In this document: one piece after another, positions 52,922 to 62,024 of the stretch
Layout of the letters: each line of letters starts with the position of its first letter
Position numbering within the stretch: the first letter of the stretch is position 1
Assembly: GCF_030209375.1 (NCBI RefSeq)
Contig: NZ_JARVSC010000001.1
Location: forward strand, 620,001-684,000
Reading direction: 5' to 3'
DNA length: 64,000 nucleotides
From: Plantibacter sp. ME-Dv--P-122b
Lineage (GTDB): Bacteria > Actinomycetota > Actinomycetes > Actinomycetales > Microbacteriaceae
Notes under the pieces: model-generated
Database searches by the model: none
The model's input: only the letters and a program-made list of their open reading frames with translations
What the model was told of the DNA's origin: nothing
Program-made: the position numbers and the translations under genes

Positions 52922-54504
52922 CAACGACGTCTACTCCCAAGAAGCCGGGAGGTGCACGAGTCGGCGTTCAGCGATTCGGCACCTTCCTCTCCGGCATGGT
53001 CATGCCGAACATCGCGGCCTTCATCGCCTGGGGCCTCATCACCGCGTTCTTCATCGCGACCGGCTGGTTCCCGAACGGGATCCTCGGCGGCTACGGCAAC
53101 GCCGACCTCATCGGCTGGCAGGGTGCCGCGACGGCGCTCGCGCAGGCCGACGACGGTACGACCTTCCCGCAGTACGTCGGCCTCGTCGGCCCGATGATCA
53201 CGTACCTGCTCCCGCTGCTCATCGCGAACACCGGTGGCCGCATGATCTACGGTGAGCGTGGCGGCGTCGTCGCGTCCATCGCGACCATGGGTGTCATCGT
53301 CGGCAGTGCGATCCCGATGTTCATCGGTGCGATGATCATGGGCCCGCTCGCCGCGTGGCTCATGAAGCAGGTGGACCGCATCTGGGACGGCAAGATCAAG
53401 GCCGGCTTCGAGATGCTGGTCAACAACTTCTCCGCGGGTATCCTCGGAGCCATCCTCGCCATCGGCGGCTTCTTCGGTATCGCACCGATCGTCACCGCGC
53501 TCAGCAGCTTCCTCGAGGGCATCGTCGACTGGCTCGTCGCCAACTCGCTCCTGCCGATCGCGAGCATCTTCATCGAGCCGGGCAAGATCCTCTTCCTCAA
53601 CAACGCCATCAACCACGGTGTGCTGACCCCGCTCGGTGTCCAGCAGTCCGAGGAGACCGGCAAGTCGATCCTGTTCCTCCTCGAAGCGAACCCCGGCCCG
53701 GGCCTCGGCATCCTGCTCGCGTTCTGCTTCTTCGGCATCGGTCTCGCGAAGGCGTCGGCCCCCGGCGCGGTCATCATCCAGTTCTTCGGTGGCATCCACG
53801 AGATCTACTTCCCGTACGTGCTCATGAAGCCGATGCTGGTCCTGGCCGCGATCGGTGGCGGTATGGCCGGTGTGGCGACGAACGTCGCGTTCAACACCGG
53901 TCTCCGCGCCCCGGCCTCGCCCGGCAGCATCATCGCCGTGCTCATCCAGACGGCACCCGACAGCTACTTCGGCGTGATCCTGTCGGTCATCGTCGCAGCA
54001 GCCGTCTCGTTCGGGATCTCCGCGATCATCCTGCGGGCCAGCCGGAAGCGCGACCTCGAGAACGAGAACGCCGGTGACCTCTCGGCCGCCGTCGCCGCGA
54101 CCGAAGCCGCCAAGGGCAAGAAGTCGAGCGTGCTCGGCAACCTCTCCGCCGGAAGCGCCGCAGCCGGCGCGGACGTCGTCGACGAGGGCCTCGTCACGAC
54201 GCTCGAGCGTGGCCCGATCCGCAACATCGTCTTCGCCTGCGACGCCGGTATGGGTTCGAGTGCGATGGGTGCCTCGGTGCTCCGCAACAAGATCAAGAAG
54301 GCCGGCATCGACGAGATCACCGTCACCAACAAGGCGATCGCGAACCTCGCCGACGACGTCGACCTCGTCATCACCCAGCGCGAGCTGACGGAGCGCGCGA
54401 AGGAGAAGACCCCGAGTGCCGTGCACATGTCGGTCGACAACTTCATGAACTCTCCGAAGTACGACGAAGTGGTGGAGTTGCTCCGCGGAGAGGGAGCACA
54501 CTAG
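52918..54504 (+). CDS. mtlA: PTS mannitol transporter EIICB
   Basis: A 528-aa permease. The EIIC domain (about 15-350) has FGTFLSGMVMPNIAAFIAWGLITAFF, GLVGPMITYLLPLLIANTGG, GILGAILAIGGFFGIAPIV, NNAINHGVLTPLG and IQFFGGIHEIYFPYVLMKP, all typical of mannitol IIC. After a linker, the EIIB domain has Cys441 in IVFACDAGMGSSAMGASVLR. The EIIA part of E. coli MtlA is absent and encoded separately by mtlF. The ATG at 52918 overlaps the ptsI stop. It phosphorylates mannitol to mannitol 1-phosphate during uptake. Confidence 0.95.
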   Translation: MTTTSTPKKPGGARVGVQRFGTFLSGMVMPNIAAFIAWGLITAFFIATGWFPNGILGGYGNADLIGWQGAATALAQADDGTTFPQYVGLVGPMITYLLPLLIANTGGRMIYGERGGVVASIATMGVIVGSAIPMFIGAMIMGPLAAWLMKQVDRIWDGKIKAGFEMLVNNFSAGILGAILAIGGFFGIAPIVTALSSFLEGIVDWLVANSLLPIASIFIEPGKILFLNNAINHGVLTPLGVQQSEETGKSILFLLEANPGPGLGILLAFCFFGIGLAKASAPGAVIIQFFGGIHEIYFPYVLMKPMLVLAAIGGGMAGVATNVAFNTGLRAPASPGSIIAVLIQTAPDSYFGVILSVIVAAAVSFGISAIILRASRKRDLENENAGDLSAAVAATEAAKGKKSSVLGNLSAGSAAAGADVVDEGLVTTLERGPIRNIVFACDAGMGSSAMGASVLRNKIKKAGIDEITVTNKAIANLADDVDLVITQRELTERAKEKTPSAVHMSVDNFMNSPKYDEVVELLRGEGAH

Positions 54505-54516
54505 CAACGGAACGAT

Positions 54517-54549
54517 CCCGGGGCGCACGCGAAGGGCGTGCGCCCCGGG
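54517..54549 (+). terminator. Intra-operonic hairpin between mtlA and mtlF
   Basis: A perfect 14-bp GC stem (54517-54530 with 54536-54549), GAAGG loop, 13 bp after the mtlA stop and 74 bp before mtlF. It could be a partial terminator or an RNA-stabilising element that adjusts the permease to EIIA ratio. Confidence 0.7.
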
Positions 54550-54622
54550 GCTCCATCCACCGCCCTTCACCCGGCTCCGGACCGCACCGGCGGAGCCCCG
54601 CACGACGAATGCAGAGGAAGAC

Positions 54623-55057
54623 ATGTCGCAGGTACTGACCCAGGATCGGATCACCATCGTCACCGGGACGGTGACGCAGGAGGAGGCCATCCGCCGCGCT
54701 GCCGACGCCCTCGAAGCGGCCGGCGCCGTGACCGACGAGTACTTTGAGGCCATGCTCGCCCGCGAGCAGTCCGTGTCGACCTACATGGGCAACCTCCTCG
54801 CGATCCCGCACGGGACGAACGACGCGAAGGAGGCGGTCCGCGATTCCGCCCTGTCGTTCACCCGCTACGAGACCCCGATCGACTGGGACGGCGACGAGGT
54901 CCGCTTCGTCGTCGGCATCGCCGGCAAGGACGGCGGGCACATGGAGATCCTCTCCAAGATCGCCATCATCTTCTCCGAGGACGACGAGGTCGCCAAGCTG
55001 CTCGCCGCCGAGACGCCTGAGGAGCTCTACGCGCTCCTGAGCGAGGTCAACGAGTGA
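54623..55057 (+). CDS. mtlF: PTS mannitol EIIA component
   Basis: A 144-aa EIIA of the mannitol/fructose class. Active His63 is in [12 protein letters not shown]. The rest has the family pattern [39 protein letters not shown]. It accepts phosphate from HPr and hands it to the MtlA EIIB Cys. The length is normal. ATG at 54623; the 118-bp gap before it holds the intra-operonic hairpin. The stop overlaps the mtlD start region (TGATG). Confidence 0.94.
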   Translation: MSQVLTQDRITIVTGTVTQEEAIRRAADALEAAGAVTDEYFEAMLAREQSVSTYMGNLLAIPHGTNDAKEAVRDSALSFTRYETPIDWDGDEVRFVVGIAGKDGGHMEILSKIAIIFSEDDEVAKLLAAETPEELYALLSEVNE

Positions 55058-56211
55058 TGCGAGCCGTCCACTTCGGCGCCGGCAACATCGGGCGCGGCTT
55101 CGTCGGCCTGCTCCTCCACGAGGGCGGCTACGAGGTCGTCTTCGCGGACGTCAACGCCGAGCTCATCGATGCGATCGCCGCGGCCGACAGCTACACGGTG
55201 CACGAGGTGGGCGACGGCGCGAAGGACACGGTCGTCACCGGGTTCCGCGCGATCAACAGCGCCACCGACGAGGAGGCCCTCGTCCAGGAGATCGCCACCG
55301 CCGACGTGGTGACCACCGCCGTCGGGCCGACCATCCTGCGCTTCGTCGCTCCGGTCATCGCTCGGGGGATCGCCGCCCGTCCGGCCGGCGCCGCTCCGCT
55401 CGCCGTCATGGCCTGCGAGAACGCGATCAACGCCACCGACCTCCTCGCCACCGAGGTGCGCCAGGCGGTCGGCGACGAGGCCTGGGCATCGCTGTCGTCC
55501 CGGGCCGTGTTCGCGAACACGGCCGTGGACCGCATCGTCCCGGGCCAGCCCGCCGGACAGGGCATCGACGTGACCGTCGAGACCTTCTACGAATGGGCGA
55601 TCGAGACCCCGGCGTTCAACGGCTCGCTGCCGTCGATCCCCGGTGCCCACTTCGTCGAGGAGCTCGCGCCGTACATCGAGCGGAAGCTCTTCACCGTGAA
55701 CACCGGCCACGCATGCGTCGCCTACTTCGGCGCGCGTGCCGGTATCGGGACCATCGCCGAAGCGCTCGCCGAGCCGTCCATCGCCGCAGCCGTCGGCGCG
55801 GTACTGGAGGAGACCTCCGCGCTGCTCGTCGCCAAGCACGGACTCGACGTCGACGCGCAACGCGAGTACCGCGAGACGATCCTCCGTCGCTTCGCGAACG
55901 TGCACCTGCCCGACACCGTGGAGCGCGTCGGTCGGCAGCCGCTGCGCAAGCTCAGCCGGACCGAGCGGTTCATCGGACCCGCTGCGGAGCTCGCCGAGCG
56001 CAGGATGGCCCACGACGCACTCGTGTCGGCCATCGGTGCCGCGCTCGACTTCGACGTCGCCGACGACGAGCAGAGTGTCCAGCTGCAGGCGAAGCTCCAC
56101 GAGCTCGCACCGGGCACCTTCGTCGAGGAGGTCACCGGGCTCGCTCCCGAGCACCCGCTCGCTCCCGCGGTGCTCGCGCAGGTCGTCGCCCGACAGGCCT
56201 CGCTCGCGTAA
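55057..56211 (+). CDS. mtlD: Mannitol-1-phosphate 5-dehydrogenase
   Basis: A 384-aa NAD-dependent enzyme that converts mannitol 1-phosphate to fructose 6-phosphate. The nucleotide-binding motif GAGNIGRG is at 7-14. [27 protein letters not shown] and the catalytic region around that Asn/His are present. I chose ATG 55057 because the family begins M(K/R)A(L/V)[11 protein letters not shown]; a GTG 3 bp upstream is possible. It is the last gene of the mtl/PTS operon and is followed by a repeat element rather than a simple hairpin. Confidence 0.95.
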   Translation: MRAVHFGAGNIGRGFVGLLLHEGGYEVVFADVNAELIDAIAAADSYTVHEVGDGAKDTVVTGFRAINSATDEEALVQEIATADVVTTAVGPTILRFVAPVIARGIAARPAGAAPLAVMACENAINATDLLATEVRQAVGDEAWASLSSRAVFANTAVDRIVPGQPAGQGIDVTVETFYEWAIETPAFNGSLPSIPGAHFVEELAPYIERKLFTVNTGHACVAYFGARAGIGTIAEALAEPSIAAAVGAVLEETSALLVAKHGLDVDAQREYRETILRRFANVHLPDTVERVGRQPLRKLSRTERFIGPAAELAERRMAHDALVSAIGAALDFDVADDEQSVQLQAKLHELAPGTFVEEVTGLAPEHPLAPAVLAQVVARQASLA

Positions 56212-56213
56212 CG

Positions 56214-56346
56214 CCCTTCGACAGGCTCAGGGACCGGACTCCTCCGGACCCTGAGCCTGTCGCCGTTTCCGAAGCCTGTTCCGGTCCCTGAGCCAGCCTC
56301 CGGTCCCTGGCCGCCCCTCATTCCGGTCCCTGAGCCTGTCGAAGGG
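56214..56346. repeat. Inverted TTCGACAGGCTCAGGGACC repeat cluster between mtlD and glcD
   Basis: CCCTTCGACAGGCTCAGGGA plus CCGG (56214-56237) and its reverse complement (56323-56346) are the outer arms. Between them lie partial copies: GGACCCTGAGCCTGTCG (about 56246-56262), CCGGTCCCTGAGCC (56281-56294) and CCGGTCCCTGG (56300-56310). Same family as 16231-16322. It fills the whole gap between the convergent genes and may end both transcripts. Confidence 0.85.
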
Positions 56347-56348
56347 CC

Positions 56349-57710
56349 TCAGAACATCTTGCCGGGGTTGAGGAGGTTCTCGGGGTCGAAGAGCCGCTTG
56401 ATCCCGTGCTGGAGCGCGAGCTGATCCTCGCCGAGCTCGTCGCCGAGCCACCGCTTCTTGAGCAGGCCGATGCCGTGCTCGCCGGTGAGGGTGCCGCCGA
56501 GGCGCAGCGCGGTGGTGAAGAGGTCGTCGGCGGCCTGCCAGATGAGGTCGGGTACCTCGACACCCTCGAAGACGAAGTTCGGGTGGAGGTTGCCGTCGCC
56601 CGCGTGCGCGACCGTGGGGATGGAGATGCCGTACCGGCGCTCGATCTCGCCGATCGCCGTGAACATCGCCGCCAACTGGCTGCGGGGGACCGACACGTCT
56701 TCGATGAGCGGGGTGCCGAACTGCTCGAGCGAGGGATGCAGGGCGCGGCGGACGGCCAACAGATGCTCACCCGTCGCGTGGTCGGTGGACATCTCGGCAC
56801 GCCCGCCACCGGCGTGGAGCACCTCGAGGATCGCGGCGGCCTCCGCCTCGGCGTTCGGGCCGTCGGTCTGGATCACGACGTGCGCCTCGCCGCTCGTCGG
56901 GGTCGGCAGCTGCAGGTAGCGGTGCACGGCGACGAGCGCGACGGGGTCGAGCAGTTCCATGATCGACGGCTGGACACCGGATGCGGTGACGGCGGCGGTG
57001 GCCTCTGCTGCCGAGACCACGCTCGGGAAGTACCCGGCGATGGTCGCGACGGTGCCCGGCGTCACGCGCCGGATGCGGACGGTCGCCTCGACGATGACGC
57101 CGAGGACGCCCTCGGAGCCGACCATGAGACTCGTGAGGTCGAGGCCGGTGACCCCCTTCACGCTCCGGTGCCCGACGCTGATGAGCCGTCCGTCGGCCAG
57201 GACGACCTTGAGCGCGAGCACGGCGTCGCGCGTCACGCCGTACTTGGCGCAGAGCAGGCCGCCGGCACCGGTCGCGATGTTCCCACCGACGGTCGAGATC
57301 GCGCGGCTCGCCGGGTCGGGCGCGAACCAGAGCCCCCTGGCGAGCAGGAGGTCGTTGAAGGCGCCGTTGATGAGGCCCGGTTCTACCACCGCGAGGAGGT
57401 CGGGTTCGTTGATCTCCAGCACGCGTTGCATCTGGAGCGTCGACAGGACGATCTCACCCGCGCCGCCGAGCGCGCCGCCCGCCAGTCCGGTACCGGCGCC
57501 GCGCGTCACGACCGGCGTTCCGGTCGCCGTGGCGATCCGCATGACCGTCTGGACGTCTTCGATGGAACGCGCGGCGACGACGGCGATGGGTGGGGCGTCG
57601 GACACGTGACCGGACTTGTCGGACCGCGCGTCCGCGAGGACGGCGTCCGTCGTCGAGACCGCGTCGCCGAGGGCGTCACGGAGGGCGTCGAGGACGGTCT
57701 GCGTCGTCAT
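56349..57710 (-). CDS. FAD-linked oxidase, GlcD/lactate dehydrogenase-like
   Basis: A 453-aa flavoprotein of the GlcD family, which oxidises 2-hydroxy acids such as glycolate or D-lactate. The N-terminal FAD-binding PCMH domain has VVTRGAGTGLAGGALGG, ASRAISTVGGNIATGAGGLLCAKYG and GLDLTSLMVGSEGVLGVI. The C-terminal domain has HAGDGNLHPNFV and the end GTLTGEHGIGLLKKRWL ... FDPENLLNPGKMF. No glcE or glcF follows. The ATG at 57710 overlaps the nagA stop (ATGA). The true substrate is uncertain. Confidence 0.9.
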   Translation of the reverse strand: MTTQTVLDALRDALGDAVSTTDAVLADARSDKSGHVSDAPPIAVVAARSIEDVQTVMRIATATGTPVVTRGAGTGLAGGALGGAGEIVLSTLQMQRVLEINEPDLLAVVEPGLINGAFNDLLLARGLWFAPDPASRAISTVGGNIATGAGGLLCAKYGVTRDAVLALKVVLADGRLISVGHRSVKGVTGLDLTSLMVGSEGVLGVIVEATVRIRRVTPGTVATIAGYFPSVVSAAEATAAVTASGVQPSIMELLDPVALVAVHRYLQLPTPTSGEAHVVIQTDGPNAEAEAAAILEVLHAGGGRAEMSTDHATGEHLLAVRRALHPSLEQFGTPLIEDVSVPRSQLAAMFTAIGEIERRYGISIPTVAHAGDGNLHPNFVFEGVEVPDLIWQAADDLFTTALRLGGTLTGEHGIGLLKKRWLGDELGEDQLALQHGIKRLFDPENLLNPGKMF

Positions 57711-58861
57711 CGCGGCAGGGCTGATCCGTCGGCCCAGACCGCCTGGACGTTCCACTGGTGGTCGAGGAGGACGGCGTCCGCGGCGTATCCCGGAGCCAGT
57801 CGTCCGAAGCGGTCGGCGAGGCCGAGGACACGGGCGGGGGTGCTCGTGAGGGCACCGACAGCCGCGTCCGCCGCCACACCGCTCGCGACGGCGAGTCGGA
57901 GCGCCCGGTCGAGCGTCAGCGTGGAGCCGGCGATCGAGTCGCCTTCCACGAGGCGAGCGAGGCCGTCCGTCACCTGCACCTCGAGCGCTCCCAGGAGGTA
58001 ACGACCGTCCGATGACCCGGCTGCGGCCATCGCATCGGTGATGAGTGCGACGCGACCCGGCGCCTGCTCGAAGGCGAGCTTCGCGACGTCGGGGTGCACG
58101 TGTTCGCCGTCGAGGATGAGCTCGACCGTGATCCGCTCGTCGGCGAAGGAGGCGATGATCGGTCCGGGCGCGCGGTGGTGGATCCCGTTCATCGCGTTGA
58201 AGACGTGGGTGACGAGTCGGGCGCCGAGGTCGAACGCCGTCTTCGTCAGGGCCTCGTCGGCGTCGGTGTGACCCACCGCGACGATGACGCCGGCCTCGAC
58301 GAGGACCTGGATCGCCTCGAGGGCGTTCGGCAGCTCGGGGGCGATCGTGATCTGCCGCAGCGTGCCGCGGCTCGCGTCGATGAGACGTTCGACGACCGCC
58401 GGGCTCGGGTCGATGAGCGCACCGGGGTCGTGCGCGCCCTTCTTGGCCGGTGAGAGGAACGGGCCTTCGAGATGGGCTCCGAGGACCAGGGGATCCTCGG
58501 CGACGAGGTCGGCGATGCCCTCGAGGCTCGCGACGAGGGCGTCCACCGGGTTCGAGACGAGACTGATGAGCGTCCTCGTGGTCCCGTGTGCCCGGTGGAC
58601 CGCGAGCGCGCGTCCGATGGCTTCGCGTCCGTCGTCGAAGGACGAACCGCCACCACCGTGGACGTGGAGGTCGATGAACCCCGGCGTGAGGTGGCCGCCG
58701 TGTGCGTCGTGGACGGATGCGCCGTCGCCGACGGGGATGGACCGCCAGTCGTCGCCGGTGCCGGTGGAGCGGATGACGCCGTCGACCGCGTGCAGCCAGA
58801 AGGCGTCCTGGTGGCCGTCGACGTCGACCTTGGTGGCGGAGTGGATCAGGAGCTCGGTCAT
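57707..58861 (-). CDS. nagA: N-acetylglucosamine-6-phosphate deacetylase
   Basis: A 384-aa amidohydrolase that deacetylates GlcNAc 6-phosphate, feeding NagB. The metal site motifs are FIDLHVHGGGG, GAHLEGPFLSPAKKGAH (metal Glu), VAVGHTDAD, THVFNAMNGIHHR and the catalytic Asp in LITDAMAAAG. The length is normal. The ATG at 58861 overlaps the YrdB-like gene; the stop overlaps glcD, so the three genes are tightly coupled. Its amino-sugar partner genes (ROK kinase, nagB) are 11 kb away. Confidence 0.93.
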   Translation of the reverse strand: MTELLIHSATKVDVDGHQDAFWLHAVDGVIRSTGTGDDWRSIPVGDGASVHDAHGGHLTPGFIDLHVHGGGGSSFDDGREAIGRALAVHRAHGTTRTLISLVSNPVDALVASLEGIADLVAEDPLVLGAHLEGPFLSPAKKGAHDPGALIDPSPAVVERLIDASRGTLRQITIAPELPNALEAIQVLVEAGVIVAVGHTDADEALTKTAFDLGARLVTHVFNAMNGIHHRAPGPIIASFADERITVELILDGEHVHPDVAKLAFEQAPGRVALITDAMAAAGSSDGRYLLGALEVQVTDGLARLVEGDSIAGSTLTLDRALRLAVASGVAADAAVGALTSTPARVLGLADRFGRLAPGYAADAVLLDHQWNVQAVWADGSALPR

Positions 58862-59217
58862 GCGAGCTGCTTCCGGCCGCGGACGACACCACTGGCGACG
58901 GCGACCACGGCGAAGACGGCCGCGATGACCGGCTGCCCGAGGTGCAACCAGGCGAGCGCCGCCGCCGCGAAGATCAGGAGCTCCACGACCGCCTGGCCGT
59001 AGACGTCGATGCGGATCACGGCGCGCGGCGAGAGGAACAGCGCCCAGAGGATGATGGCCACGACCGGGGCGGCGATCCCGACGACCACGTTCAGCGGGAA
59101 CGGCCACACCGCGACGCCCCAGAAGCCGAGCGAGAAGAAGGCGAAGAGTTCGAGGAAGAACCGCAGGATCTCGTTGGGGCCGATCTTCACGTCGGCGGGA
59201 GTTCGTTCAGACACCAC
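58858..59217 (-). CDS. YrdB family (DUF2568) small membrane protein
   Basis: A 119-aa protein with four hydrophobic helices (LRFFLELFAFFSLGFWGVAV, VVVGIAAPVVAIILWALFL, VELLIFAAAALAWLHLG, VIAAVFAVVAVASGVV). It matches the YrdB/DUF2568 family of unknown function, with the NEILRFFLELFAF start and FLSPRA loop. First gene of the nagA operon; overlaps nagA by 4 bp. Confidence 0.85.
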   Translation of the reverse strand: MVSERTPADVKIGPNEILRFFLELFAFFSLGFWGVAVWPFPLNVVVGIAAPVVAIILWALFLSPRAVIRIDVYGQAVVELLIFAAAALAWLHLGQPVIAAVFAVVAVASGVVRGRKQLA

Positions 59218-59254
59218 ACGATTCTACGGCGCGTGGCCGCGAGCCCGCTCCGGG

Positions 59255-60151
59255 TCAGCGGAAGATGATCGTGCGCGCACCGTCGAGGAGGACGCGGTCC
59301 TCGGCGAACCACTTCACCGCCTGGGTGAGGGTGCGGCTCTCCTCGTCCTGACCGATGGCGACGAGCTCCGCGGGGGAGCGGGAGTGGTCCACGCGGACGA
59401 CGTTCTGCTCGATGATCGGTCCCTCGTCGAGGTCGCTCGTCACGAAGTGGGCCGTCGCACCGATGAGCTTGACGCCGCGCGCATGCGCCTGCTTGTACGG
59501 GTTCGCGCCCTTGAAACCGGGCAGGAAGGAGTGGTGGATGTTGATGGCGCGACCGGCGAGGCGCTCGCAGAGCTCGGGGGAGAGGATCTGCATGTACCTG
59601 GCGAGGACGACGAGCTCGATGTCGTGCTCCTCGACGGCCTCGACGACCCTGGCCTCGAACGCCGCCTTCGATGCGGCGTCCGTCACGGGCAGCGCCTCGA
59701 AGGGCACGCCGTAGAAGGAGGCGAGATCGCGGAGCGAACCGTGGTTGCTGAGCACGAGGGGGATCTCGACCGGGAGCTGGCCGGCCCGCTGGCGGAAGAG
59801 GAGGTCGTTGACGCAGTGTGCCGCCGTCGAAGCCAGGACGAGCGTCCGGAGCGGACGACCGACGACGTCGAGCCGCCACTGGAGGGCGTATCGCTCGACG
59901 ACGGGTGCGATGGCCGCCTCGAACCGATCGCGCGAGACCGCCGCCTCGACCTGGAGCCGCATGAAGAACCGTCCGGTGTCATCGCTCGAGAACTGCTGGC
60001 TCTCGGTGATGTTGCCGTCGGCCTCGACGATCGCACCGCTGATCGCGTGCACGATACCGGGCCGGTCCTCGCAGATGATCGAGAGCACCCAGTGGACGGA
60101 GCGCTCGTGCGTGGTCGATGGCACAGCGGAGGGATCGGTCGAGTTCGTCAC
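59255..60151 (-). CDS. purU: Formyltetrahydrofolate deformylase
   Basis: A 298-aa enzyme that hydrolyses 10-formyltetrahydrofolate to formate and tetrahydrofolate, balancing one-carbon units. The N-terminal ACT domain (about 18-95) starts VHWVLSIICEDRPGIVHAISG. The formyltransferase-like domain has LVLARYMQILSPE, the catalytic NIHHSFLPGFKGANPY (N204 to H207) and D242 in TSDLDEGPIIEQ. It begins at ATG 60151. It stands alone; the MerR gene lies upstream on the same strand with a 27-bp gap, so co-transcription is possible. Confidence 0.93.
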   Translation of the reverse strand: MTNSTDPSAVPSTTHERSVHWVLSIICEDRPGIVHAISGAIVEADGNITESQQFSSDDTGRFFMRLQVEAAVSRDRFEAAIAPVVERYALQWRLDVVGRPLRTLVLASTAAHCVNDLLFRQRAGQLPVEIPLVLSNHGSLRDLASFYGVPFEALPVTDAASKAAFEARVVEAVEEHDIELVVLARYMQILSPELCERLAGRAINIHHSFLPGFKGANPYKQAHARGVKLIGATAHFVTSDLDEGPIIEQNVVRVDHSRSPAELVAIGQDEESRTLTQAVKWFAEDRVLLDGARTIIFR

Positions 60152-60178
60152 CGACTCAGGTTACCGGGACCCGGCGGT

Positions 60179-60571
60179 TCAAGCCGCAGGGACGGACCGC
60201 TCGTCGACGAGGTCGGCGTGGGACGACTGCCGCAGGTACGACCGCACCGTCTCGCGGCTCTGCCGCAGGCAGTCGATGCGGGCGTCGATCGAGGCGATCT
60301 GCGCGTGGAGCGACTCGGCCGTCGCGCGGGAGCAGTCGGGCACGGCACGCGAGGTGCGTGCGTCGTCGAGATCGAGGACCACGCGCACGAGACGGGTCGT
60401 GAGCCCCGCGTCGAACAGGTTGTCGACCGTGACGACGTGGTCGATCGCGGACGGTTCGTACTCGTCGGGCGCGTGCGACGCGCGCACGGGCGCCAGGAGT
60501 CCCTCCTCCTCGTAGGAGCGGAGCCGGGTGGCCGGGACACCCGTTCGTTCAGCGAGTTCTGCAATGCGCAT
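60179..60571 (-). CDS. MerR family transcriptional regulator
   Basis: A 130-aa MerR-type regulator. The winged-helix DNA-binding domain (1-70) is MRIAELAERTGVPATRLRSYEEEGLLAPVRA. The C-terminal helix (about 75-125) contains AESLHAQIASIDARIDCLRQSRETVRSYL, the dimerisation coiled coil. A single Cys (near 81 in VPDCSRAT) and another in the helix give no clear metal site, so the signal is unknown. I chose ATG 60571 (GAGAGG 6 nt upstream). It is divergent from an MFS exporter and may control it. Confidence 0.88.
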   Translation of the reverse strand: MRIAELAERTGVPATRLRSYEEEGLLAPVRASHAPDEYEPSAIDHVVTVDNLFDAGLTTRLVRVVLDLDDARTSRAVPDCSRATAESLHAQIASIDARIDCLRQSRETVRSYLRQSSHADLVDERSVPAA

Positions 60572-60755
60572 GAGCGGCCTCTCTGTCACCTTCACGTCAG
60601 CTGCAACGTCGGATCGAGCCCTCCGCATTCCCACCCTCGGGTAGACTCGTCCGCGGTCGCCGGATGTCGGTTGACCCTGGGCGCGCACATCAGCGCGTAG
60701 ACGAACTCGTCCGCCACGTCAGCCGACGAGTGAACGCCATCGTTGGAGCAATCCG

Positions 60756-61985
60756 ATGACCTCCTCTTCGCCCTCCTCGGCGCGCGCCGCCGAACCCGCC
60801 AAGTCCTCGTCGCCGCCGCCGTTCCCCTGGGTCGGCCTGATCGCGCTCGCGGCGGGCACCTTCCTCTCCGTCACCGGCGAGATGATCCCGACCGGCCTGC
60901 TGCCGGAGATGAGCACCTCGCTCGGCGTGACCGAGTCGCAGATCGGGCTCCTCGTCAGTGTGTTCGCGTTCACAGTGGTGCTGTCGAGCACGGCGCTCAT
61001 CCACCTCACCAGGCGTGTCCCGCGACACGCGCTGCTCGTGGCCGTCATCGTCGTCCTCGGCGTCAGCACCGGTCTCGGCGCACTCGCCCCGAACTACGAG
61101 CTCCTCGTCGCCACCCGGGTGCTCGGCGGGCTCGCCCATGGTGTCTTCTGGGCGGTCGTCGGCGCGTACGCCGGTCACCTGGTCCCGAAGGAACAGCTCG
61201 CCCGTGCCGTGTCCGTGACGATCGCCGGTGGCACGCTCGCCTTCGTCCTCGGCGTCCCGCTCAGCACCGCGCTCGGGCACGCGCTCGGCTGGCGCCTCGC
61301 GTTCGGCGTCCTCGCCGCGGCCATGCTCCTCGGCGCCCTCGTCGTGTGGTGGAAGCTGCCGCCCGTCGGCCGGGAGGAGTCGCACGCGGCCGCCTCGGGT
61401 GCCACGGGTCGGGACCCGAGCATCGTCCCGGTCGCGATCGTCTGCATCGCGGTCGGCGTCATCATGGCGGGCCACTACGCGTTCTACACCTACATCGCGC
61501 CGTTCCTCATCGGCGAGGTCGGTGTCCCGGCCGACCAGCTCAGCATCCTTCTCCTCGTCTACGGCGTCGCGGGCGCGATCGGCCTCATCCTCACCGGCAG
61601 CGTCTTCGCGAGGCGCGCGACCACGGGGCTGTTCGTCGCCCTGGCTGTGTCTGCAGCCATGGTGAGCGTCCTCGCCCTCTCGGCAGGGTTGCTTCCGGGC
61701 GCGCTCGTCGCGTTCTTCCTCTGGGGGACGGCCTTCGGCATGCTCCCGCCGCTCATGCAGACGCGCCTCCTGCACGCGGCGAGCCCGCGCATCCGCGACA
61801 CCGCGAACGCGTTCTACACGACGGCGTTCAACACGGGAATCGGTGGCGGTTCGGCGCTCGGCGCGTTGCTCCTCGCCGAGATCGGTCTCGGCGTGCTCCC
61901 GTGGGTGTACGTGTGCCTGGCCGTGGTCGCGACCTCGCTCCTCGCGGCGGACGTGCTGCGCACCCGTCGGCGCGAGTCCGTCTGA
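60756..61985 (+). CDS. MFS transporter (DHA1-type exporter)
   Basis: A 409-aa protein with 12 hydrophobic helices. Helix 1 region LIALAAGTFLSVTGEMIPTGLLPEM and RRVPRHALLVAVIVV, with the motif-C-like GALAPNYELLVATRVLGGLAHGVFWAVVGAYAGHLVPKE, indicate the DHA1 drug:proton antiporter group (AraJ/YdhP-like). The polar N-terminus has Ser/Pro repeats. The substrate is unknown; sugars and drugs are both possible in this subfamily. It is divergent from the MerR gene, 184 bp away. Confidence 0.9.
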   Translation: MTSSSPSSARAAEPAKSSSPPPFPWVGLIALAAGTFLSVTGEMIPTGLLPEMSTSLGVTESQIGLLVSVFAFTVVLSSTALIHLTRRVPRHALLVAVIVVLGVSTGLGALAPNYELLVATRVLGGLAHGVFWAVVGAYAGHLVPKEQLARAVSVTIAGGTLAFVLGVPLSTALGHALGWRLAFGVLAAAMLLGALVVWWKLPPVGREESHAAASGATGRDPSIVPVAIVCIAVGVIMAGHYAFYTYIAPFLIGEVGVPADQLSILLLVYGVAGAIGLILTGSVFARRATTGLFVALAVSAAMVSVLALSAGLLPGALVAFFLWGTAFGMLPPLMQTRLLHAASPRIRDTANAFYTTAFNTGIGGGSALGALLLAEIGLGVLPWVYVCLAVVATSLLAADVLRTRRRESV

Positions 61986-62024
61986 TCGAGCCCGACCCCG
62001 TACGGTCGCGCTGACCGGGCGCGC

